Notes under the pieces: model-generated
The model's database searches: none
What the model saw: only the letters and a program-made list of their open reading frames with translations
Told to the model about the DNA's origin: nothing
Assembly (NCBI GenBank): GCA_031841125.1
Contig: CM063113.1
Span: forward strand, 40,702,197-40,766,196
DNA: 64,000 nucleotides
Direction: 5' to 3'
From: Acanthococcus lagerstroemiae
Taxonomy: Eukaryota > Arthropoda > Insecta > Hemiptera > Eriococcidae
Position numbers and translations under genes: made by a program
Shown: positions 56,887 to 64,000 of the stretch, in pieces
How the letters are laid out: every line of letters begins with the position of its first letter
How positions within the stretch are numbered: the first letter of the stretch is position 1

Positions 56887-57100
56887 ATTACACTTGAAAG
56901 TTGGTGCGATTGTTATGTTGTGATAAGGCCGTTTAATATCGCTGTACTCGTGTATAATCAATTATAAAGAAACGCTCCATTCTCGCCGAAAAATAATTTT
57001 CAAATTCTGGGATTCAAGACAACCAGCCAGCATAAATGTGTGTGACAAAAACTGCAATGTACATGCACTTCTGTACGAATATTTTCGATTTCCATTTCAG
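56887..57100. other. Intron of the cyclic-nucleotide-binding gene, last part
   Basis: It ends in the acceptor tract TTTTCGATTTCCATTTCAG at 57100. Confidence 0.6.
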
Positions 57101-57319
57101 ATAGCACGGATATGAATGACAGTAACACGTACTTCGTCATTGATGGAACATGTACGATTGTCCAGAAAATAGTGCCGCAAATAAGAGCCAGTTTTAACAG
57201 CCAAAAGCTCCTTAAAAGGCATACGCACCCTAACACCAGTGCCAAATACGGCGCAGAAAAGTCGGCTGTGGTCTTTGTGGCGATACGTAATTTGGTCAGC
57301 GGCGACTGTTTCGGATTAG
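57101..57319 (+). CDS. Cyclic-nucleotide-binding-domain protein, exon B
   Basis: The exon starts after a strong acceptor in the phase left by exon A and reads DMNDSNTYFVIDGTCTIV, then a basic loop (LKRHTHPNTSAKYG) and VAIRNLVSGDCFGLGE. YFVIxG and the closing GDxFG(L/E)GE are the beta-roll and phosphate-binding-cassette start of a cNMP-binding domain. The donor is strong (G|GTGAGT after 57319), again phase 1. The Arg of the phosphate-binding cassette would fall in the next exon, which was not identified downstream. Whether it binds cyclic nucleotides therefore cannot be judged. Confidence 0.72.
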
Positions 57320-57347
57320 GTGAGTAGAACCCTTTTAGATGTGTACC

Positions 57348-57551
57348 GTCAACTGGGGTAATATCGGCCACTCATGACTTGTTGTGTGGCGCTAGTGTCG
57401 TTATCAGTAAAGTCAACTTGGGTAATATCAAACACTAGTGGTAATATCGTCTACTCATGACTTGTAGTAGGAGCGCTAGTAGGTACCATTATCAGTAAAC
57501 AAGTCATGAGTGGCGGGATATCCACCGTTGTCTAACATTACTCCAGTAGAC
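57348..57551. mobile_element. Small imperfect palindromic element (MITE-like)
   Basis: GTCAACTGGGGTAATATC opens and GATATCC...ATTACTCCAGTAGAC closes it in inverted form. CACTCATGACTTGT occurs near the left, a variant sits mid-way, and its complement ACAAGTCATGAGTG is at the right. It lies just after exon B of the cyclic-nucleotide-binding gene, in an intron. Confidence 0.6.
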
Positions 57552-59089
57552 TAGTCGATTTTGTTTCGTAATTTAATACTCAGAACGTGAACCTTTACCC
57601 ATATTTTGTTTCACTTCCATCCTTTCTATCTTTCGTTATTTCTCATTCTTTCATACTTGTTTTCTTGAGCAGCTGACCTTGAGTGGGGGGGGGGAGGAAG
57701 AGCTGGCAAGTATCGAAATAATGTTTAAAATTTTACAGCTGGTATACATTTCCAGTGTTTTTATTTTTGCACCATGTTTCTTTTTTTTTATTTCATCATT
57801 GAGAGGACGAAAATAAAGATTCTTTACAACTGTATTGTTCCATCTATTTGTATAATTACCTACAGTACAAAACCATTGGTGACTGGGTGACAGTAACGTA
57901 CAGAGAAATTCGAAAGACGCTTACACGATCGATTTCAACTAATTTTGTACGACAAACTTTCCGAGACATGTCAACGCGTAAGCACTAATCGAATAAACTT
58001 GTTTCCGCGAATTACCCAGCAGCCATAAATGGAAGGCTATAAGAAAATTAGGCTTATTCGTAATTAAATTCGAAAACCTCTTTCCGCGGAACGCAGACGG
58101 CGTTGAAACAGGAAGCGACTCTTTGGTAGCGAGAATATCATCAGGAAACTTTTTCGAATAAGTAAATTTTTTCTTAATCCACCTTAGTCAGTTCCCGAAC
58201 ATTCTCTATAAGTTCGAATGAACGTAGGCATTTTATGTCACGAATTTTCCGACAAAATATTCTACCAGATATTCGATTTAAGAAAAATATATTAAACAGT
58301 TAAAACGTAACATGGGGTATCCTTTGTATTCGATTCGCCGTTGTCAAAAAGAAAAAATAATAAAGTACAGGATCCCAGCCATACACTCAGAATCTCGAAC
58401 GTTAGGCTACGATCCTCGATATTAGCTTACCGACAGCTTGTCTATTTAACCATTAAGTCACTCTTCAATCAACCATCAGCCAGTAACTAATTTGAAAGTC
58501 GTCATCTGGGCACTCACAGACAACTTCTGCGGAGGTAGCTCATCTTAAATTTAAAAAAAAAAAAAAATGTCAATTTTCACTCCACCCTAGTGTACACTTT
58601 TTTCTCAACGCAGCGGGACCACTCGACTGTCCGGCAAGCTAATTCATGTTTCGTAGAGTTTTTTTTTTTTTTTTTTCAACATTTCCGTACCCATCGTCAA
58701 ATTTGAAATTTTGAATTTCGAACTGAAATGCCGAGGATGTCAGATACCATATTTCTATAGCCCCTGGATCTGCCAAAAGGGGTGCACTCTTCCACTCTTC
58801 TTCGCGTATTATATTGCCGTCATGCGCAACATTCAACTGTTTTCAAATTCTGAAATGGCGTTACTACCCAAATTTTCGGTTTTTCCAAAAATAATATTTC
58901 GAATCCGGAAGCATTCGGAATACAAAAGAGTGGTAAGTAGGTAATACAAAAAAACACTGAGTTGGTGTAGATCTGCGGTAGATGTACTATCGATTTCAAA
59001 AATGGCAGTGTCAATTTTCAGATCACCTGTTTTGCTACTTTGTCATTGATAACAGGATTCACCCTACACGATTAGTACAACACTTGACT
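57552..59089. other. No supported exon
   Basis: AT-rich DNA with a G-run near 57683-57694 and poly-A/poly-T runs at 58553-58567 and 58659-58676. The missing exons of the cyclic-nucleotide-binding gene were looked for here and not found. One frame at 58711-58944 has no resemblance. Confidence 0.4.
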
Positions 59090-59696
59090 GTTTCTATCAT
59101 GACAGTATTTGAGAAGTTCTGGCAAAACAAGGAGCTCTACAAAAAATCATTTGAAATTCTAAACAATATACACTCAAATTCGGAAGAAATCATCAAACTG
59201 GACTAAATTGCGGGCAAAATTAATATCAACAGGGGAGTTAAACAGAGAGACCCTCCCCCAATATATTTAATGCCGTATTGAAAGAAGTTTTCAGGCTGAT
59301 CAACCGAGAAGGGAGAGTTACAAGATTTGGGAACTCTATCTCAACAAACCTAGGAATTTGAATGACCTCAAATTTGCGGATGGTATAATTATTTCAGCTG
59401 AAAACAAAAACGATACAGAGACTATGGCAGAAGACCTCAGAAGAAAAAGTGAGAAATTAGAGCTGGCTATAAATTTGTCAAAAATCAAATTCTTGACAAA
59501 CATCTCTCTCACTTTGAGGTGATAGAAATGAACTATAATCCTACTGAAGTAGTCCAGTAGTACAAGTACTTGGAGCAAATAGTGTCTTTTGACCATAAAA
59601 CGGAAAAGGAAATTAAATGCAGAAGAGCAAACGCATAGAAAGCATTATGGACCCGAAATTAATAGCGTTTATTACAAAACATTTACAAATAAGATG
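59090..59696 (+). pseudogene. RTE-like LINE fragment (reverse transcriptase), + strand
   Basis: Fragments in shifting frames give ILNNIHSNSEEIIKLD, NINRGVKQRDP (RT motif with GVKQGDP altered), NDLKFADGIIISAENKND (FADD degraded to FADG), then LAINLSKIKF and a YLEQ...SFDHKTEKEIKC region. The order matches RTE-type RT. Loss of the second catalytic Asp and several stops show it is dead. It is cut at its 3' side by the transposon beginning at 59697. Confidence 0.75.
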
Positions 59697-60419
59697 AAAG
59701 AGTATAGCAGGGTAAGCATAGGCCACCGGCCTAAAGTCACGAACCGCGTTCATTCCTGCACCATCTGAAGACCTTCCATGAGTAATGTCACCACCCAAAA
59801 ATCCAGCCCCCACCCCCACTTTTTACGGGTTCTACAGCTCATTTTGTGTTTTTATTGAAGAATTATCTAAAATTACGTATCCCACGAACGGTAATGTATA
59901 AAAAACTGATATTCACAGTGATGTTAGACCATTTGATGAACTTTTCGACCTTTTTTTTTTCGGAGGTTCTGGAACACATTTTTTGTACTTAACCGCAGTG
60001 CTAAGAATACAAACACGTCGAAAACTAGGAAGCTGAAGCGTAGGCGGTTCGAAAAAAATACTAGACTTTGCCTGAACTATCTAGAATATGTATAAAAAAA
60101 TTCAAATCGAATGAGTTGGTGCATCATTTTTTTGAATTTTTTAAAGAACGCGAGAATACGCAGTTTTTGGCGGGTACTTCGCTGAACGCGCGCCGCGTAG
60201 CGTTGCAGTGCTGGTAGCACGCACGAACGGTCGAACCACCAAGCTGGTTCGTGCTCTTTCGCGACGAAAAAATCATACTACACGGGCTACACTTCCTTCC
60301 TACGCGTCCTGTACTGCATACTATAGGTATATTACTTTCAGAATGATAATTATTATGAAGTTGCAAGAAGTAATGCAAAAAAAAAATAGAAGACTGATTG
60401 AAGAAGAAAGGAAAGAATA

Positions 60420-61322
60420 GAGGAAGAAGCTCGTGAATCATCATTAAACTCCTGTGCAATACCTGTGACTCAAGTGACACAGTTTATGGAGCAGTTGAGC
60501 ACCCATGTTGATAAAATTATTCAGAATGGACTAGGCGATTTTTCGATGTCTGATGTACGACTCCAAGTTCTTACAGGCTTGACCTGGGAAAATATGAACG
60601 ATTTGAGGTCCAGGTTAAAATCTATGCGAAACTCAGAGTGCCGTAGTGTAACTGAAGCACTAGTCGTGTTTCTTTTCAAATTGCGCACCTGTAATTCAAA
60701 TAATGTGATTGCAGCGATTTTTGGTTTGCAGCATGAATTTCAAAACCGTCTCGTACTGATTTGTGATGGCACTTACTTGCGTCACCAAAAAAGCTCAAAC
60801 AACTGCTATCAACGAAAGTATTTTTCAGGACAAAAGAAAGTGCCGCTTTGCAAGCCATTTACAATATGTACTACAAATGGTCTGGTCGTTGATTTACCAG
60901 GTCTGTTTAATGGTACAATGAATGATGCTGCAATATTGAAATTGATTCTTAATGATGATGAAGGAATTCGAAAGATTTTACGTGCGGGAGATGTTTTTAT
61001 CCTAGACCGAGGTTTTAGAGACGTCGTGACGTAGTTAGGAGATCAAGGCTTTGAAGTTTTTATGTCAGCCCTGAAAGGAAAGTGGTCCCAATTGTCCACA
61101 GATAAATCTAATGACTCCCGATTCGTGACGAAAATTAGGTGGGTGGTGGAGGCAGTCCACGGAATTTTGGGACAAAAATTCAAACTGCTCCACCACCAAT
61201 TCGATAACAAGATGCTTCCGAATGCGGGATCGATATGCAGGATAGCATGTTTTATTCATAATGCGTATGGGAAAAGGCTCAATTCTGATGAGGAAAGAGC
61301 AGATGAAATCGTTGGTGAGTAG
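60420..61322 (+). pseudogene. DDE_Tnp_4-type transposase of the ISL2EU-like element
   Basis: The frame stays open upstream of 60465 to about 60400, so the true start is earlier. The N-terminal part (FSMSDVRLQVLTGLTWENM) precedes an internal deletion near residue 100. The catalytic region then reads LVLICDGTYLR (first Asp), SSNNCYQRKYFSGQKKVP, PGLFNGTMNDAAILK (NDA, second Asp region) and GDVFILDRGFRDVV. One in-frame TAG at 61032-61034 interrupts it. VTKIRWVVEAVHGILGQ (final Glu) and PNAGSICRIACFIHNAYG follow in the same frame to 61320-61322. It would cut and join element ends. Confidence 0.88.
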
Positions 61323-62499
61323 ACGAAATTACTTTTTGAGCAGTTAGTCTTATTACACTTATTTTCTCAATATCTTTGTTGTTCTGAATCACCTATTCAT
61401 TAAAAAAAAGTTGGGAACGGACATCGAACGAAGTGAGTCAGAGACCCCTCAACGGATTTCTCCGAGATAGATCGTGAAAAATATCCAAACATAATTTTAT
61501 TTTAGAGTTTTTGGATTAGGACATCTGTTGACCCGGCAATGTTCTGAATCACTTCCCTTTTAGGACATGAGTACTTCAAAGCCTTCATCTTCGGAGCCCT
61601 AGCTGCAGGCGTGAGCGGGTGGCAAGTAGGCTTCTGTCTGTCTGTCATCTGCAAGGAAATGGCGCAAAATAAAACCCGGCGACTGATGGCCAGGTTTGAG
61701 AGATTGTGGATCAGTGCAAAATCATATGCGCATAACTGCAATTTTATGAGAAGAAGGGGTAGCGATCTTTCCCCCTCAAAAAGGGCGGGGGGCAACCACA
61801 CCTCCTTCCCCCAATAAAGGCGCTTATTTTCATGATAGCTAACAGCGCTTCGGGAGCTCGCACCGTCTCTGCTTCGGAGTAGGACACGACGTCCCGAAAA
61901 CCACGGTATACTCGTAGAATAAGAACGTCTCCCACACGTTAAATTCTGTGAATACCCTCAGCTTTGTGGATCGATTTCAATATTGCATCATCATTCATTG
62001 CATTATCTACTTCAATTTTAGTGACACTTTCTGCGAAACCGTGGCTAAGGATGAAACGGGTCGAAAATTGAGTGTGGCACCCTTTTGGATACAACTTACT
62101 TCATGTCATATGAAAAATGGTGTCACTCTCAATTTTCCACCCGTTTCACCCTAAGCCTCCGGTTCGCAAAAAGTGTCACTGACAGAAAGTACGAGGGGAA
62201 ATAATAGACCTCAAACGAGTTCAGTTTTGTATTTAAGCGTCTTAATGGTCAATCTGCAAGAGTCAACATGTTTTATACCTCTCAACCTGTATAAAAGATG
62301 CTCCTTTCCCACATTACTAGCCAGTAATCGGCAGTGATCTTGACGATGAATAATTCTACATTATCACAAAATGTAAACAACACAATATATTATTTTCATA
62401 TTCGTGAATGTATATATATTATATAATATGTGTGTGTGTGCGTATGTATGAGAGTCCATCGGTAGAAACTGACTCCAGTAAGTTGGATATTTGACGTGA
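61323..62499. other. Core of the ISL2EU-like element downstream of the transposase
   Basis: A + strand frame at 61563-61817 preceded by CACTTCCCTTTTAG encodes a hydrophobic segment (FIFGALAAGVSGWQVGF) of unknown origin. On the - strand at about 61870-61935 a short piece reads RGFRDVVSYSEAE, like a second transposase fragment. A pair of inverted blocks with CACTTTCTGCG/CAAAAAGTGTCACTG flanks 62025-62180. A TG-rich run sits near 62425-62450. Confidence 0.4.
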
Positions 62500-63065
62500 G
62501 AGAGCACGAAAGAGCATAATTCGCGTTCGACCGCTTGTGTGCATTACCAGCACTGCAACGTTACGCGGCGCGCGTTCAGCGAAGTACCCGCCGAAAAACC
62601 GCGTATTTTCGCGTTCTTTAAAAAATTCCAAAAAAATGATGCACCAACTCATTCGATTTGAATTTTTTTATAAATATTCTAGATAGTCGAGGCAATGCCT
62701 AGTATTTTTTTCGAACCGCCTACGCTTCGCCTTCCTACTTTTCGGCGTGTTTGTATTCTTAGCACTGCCGTATAAGTACAAAAAATGTGTTCCAGAACCT
62801 CCGAAAAAAAAGGTCGAAAAGTTCATCAAATGGTCTAACATCACTGTGAATATCAGTTTTTTATACATTACCGTTCGTGGGATACGTAATTTTGGATAAT
62901 TCTTCAATAAAAACACAAAATGAGCTGTAGAACCCGTAAAAAGCGGGGGTGGGGGCTGAATTTTTAGGTGGTGACAGTACTCATGGAAGGTCTTCAGATG
63001 GTGCAGGAATGAACGCGGTTCGTGACTTTAGGCCGGTGGCCTATGCTTACCCTGCTATACTCTTT

Positions 63066-63960
63066 GAGAGCAACCTCTGATAAGAAATTGATTTACTTCT
63101 TGAATCTGCAGAATCTTACTTTCGGGCTTTAGTCCAGTCAGCGGTGATTCCGGGGACATTTTGTCTTGAATGAAATTACAAATGTGGTCCATCCACCCGG
63201 CCTTCTGTTTACCGGACCTTCTTCCACCTCTGATTTGCCAGAATGTAACTTTTTGTGCCGAACGGTGTTCCTTCAGTTTGTACAGATACCCTGCGTAGTC
63301 CCATTTCCGTCTTTTAACAAAGTGTACAAGATTTTTGTTACTTTTGAATTTTTCTTTTATTTTTGTTCTCCTGTCTTTATCCCTTAATTTGAGACCTAGC
63401 ATGACTCTCTCCATGGAGTTTTGTGCAAACTGAAATTTTTTCTCAATATTTTTAATAATTGTCTAAGTTTGACTCTCGTATGTTAAAGCCGAAACAACAC
63501 AGCTGTTAAAGAATTGGCTCTTGTAAGCCATTGGAAAGTCATTTCTCAGGATCAAGTTTAAACTCCAAAATTTGCTCTCGGCTAGGGCAATTTTTCAATT
63601 AACCTCTGTCTCAGTTTGATTTTGAACAGTTATTATCTGACCCAGATAAATTATGTTGTTTACTGTTTCAACAGCCCCCTCGATTATAATTTATTTTAAT
63701 TTGCTCGAATTGTTCAGAATTTTTGTTTTTCATGAGTTGATCATGTCAGCCTTATTACTTTCACAGCTGAGTTCTTCTAGCATTGACTGAAGCGTATCTA
63801 CAATGGTACGCTGTATCCTCCTCCTTGAAAAAAGTGGGGAGAGAGATACAAAGTATCATTTGTGCAAAATTTTCGGAGACTTCTTGCCCAACAGTACAGG
63901 CTTAATAGCCTACCGTTGGACAATACTATTCAATGAGGAAAACTTTATTTTATTTTAGGT
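63066..63960 (-). pseudogene. RTE-like LINE fragment, - strand (RT end and C-terminal domain)
   Basis: Read on the - strand from about 63820: LEELSCESNKADMINS, then IIYLGQIITVQNQTE, VVSALTYESQT, and an open frame (63414 down to 63055) with ERVMLGLKLRDKDRRTKI, FVKRRKWDYAGYLYKL and GKQKAGWMDHICN. The ERxMLGxxLRDR...W..AGH order is the usual C-terminal domain of RTE/BovB-like elements. It is truncated at its 3' side by the right end of the ISL2EU-like transposon. Confidence 0.8.
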
Positions 63961-63977
63961 ATTTTTCGAATAAACGA

Positions 63978-64000
63978 TTCATTCATTCATTCATTCATAT
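63978..64000. repeat. (ATTC)n microsatellite at the window edge
   Basis: Five ATTC/TCAT units reach the end of the window. Confidence 0.8.

Larger units (their letters stand above)
59697..63065 (+). mobile_element. ISL2EU/Harbinger-like DNA transposon with ~565-bp TIRs
   Basis: The left arm (59697-60262) and right arm (about 62500-63065) are reverse-complement copies, beginning AAAGAGTATAGCAGGGTAAG and highly similar throughout. Examples are GGCCACCGGCCTAAAGTCAC, CATCAAATGGTCTAAC (right) and GGGTACTTCGCTGAACGCG. The core holds a DDE-type transposase. Very long TIRs with this transposase type fit ISL2EU-like elements. No clear target duplication was seen: the flanks are two LINE fragments. 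Confidence 0.8.

Noticed and set aside
60208..60480. Separate small genes at the left TIR of the ISL2EU-like element
   Set aside because: The frames fall within the TIR and the decayed start of the transposase; the right TIR gives mirrored frames.

Overview
This window looks like a chromosome segment from an arthropod, most likely an insect. It has intron-containing host exons with ordinary GT/AG signals. It holds many decayed non-LTR retrotransposons (R1/I-like, CR1/Jockey-like, Jockey, RTE-like) and mariner, Tigger/pogo, Helitron and ISL2EU/Harbinger-like DNA transposons. There are also numerous MITEs, a tRNA-derived SINE family, microsatellites and satellite-like arrays. No operon, ribosome-binding-site or phage signal is present. 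Most of the sequence is mobile or repetitive DNA, or AT-rich intronic or intergenic DNA.

Host genes. Two are recognisable, both on the + strand. The terminal exon of a Kv-channel-interacting-protein (KChIP)-type calcium sensor lies at 13628-13738 and carries one canonical EF-hand. Two exons of a cyclic-nucleotide-binding-domain protein lie at about 54678-54912 and 57101-57319. Their splice phases match across an intron that contains a Helitron helicase remnant. Two further exon-like stretches (9618-9895, 27069-27196) and a 161-residue reading frame on the - strand (32295-32780) are unidentified.

Layout. 1-1.46 kb: 3' half of an R1/I-like LINE with a hairpin and (TAA)n tail. 3.6-6.5 kb: a ~330-bp tandem array split by a 1-kb insert with a 6-bp target duplication. 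7.7-9.4 kb: an inverted-repeat element and a dead mariner. 11.6-13.1 kb: a GTGA-based satellite. 13.6 kb: the KChIP exon. 14.2-18.9 kb: several MITEs. 19.2-20.9 kb: an antisense RTE-like LINE. 16.9 and 21.1 kb: two inverted copies of a TIR element with internal tandem repeats. 22.5-25.7 kb: a 3.2-kb unit with ~470-bp inverted arms and a hairpin-forming 38-bp minisatellite. 28.55-31.44 kb: a 46-bp satellite whose orientation flips once. 33.9 and 45.7 kb: tRNA-derived SINE copies. 36.0-38.9 kb: a CR1/Jockey-like LINE. 39.6-45.4 kb: a nest in which a 1-kb element contains a second copy of that LINE, which itself contains a Tigger remnant and an antisense Jockey LINE. 48.6-54.1 kb: CAGC-rich repeat copies, one interrupted by a 1.5-kb TIR transposon that carries about a dozen copies of a 13-bp motif. 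54.7-57.3 kb: the cyclic-nucleotide-binding gene. 59.1-63.9 kb: an ISL2EU-like transposon with ~565-bp TIRs, flanked by two convergent RTE-like fragments.

No intact autonomous element was found; every transposase or reverse transcriptase seen is broken by stops, frameshifts, deletions or insertions. All family assignments rest on motifs and architecture read by eye, without database searches.
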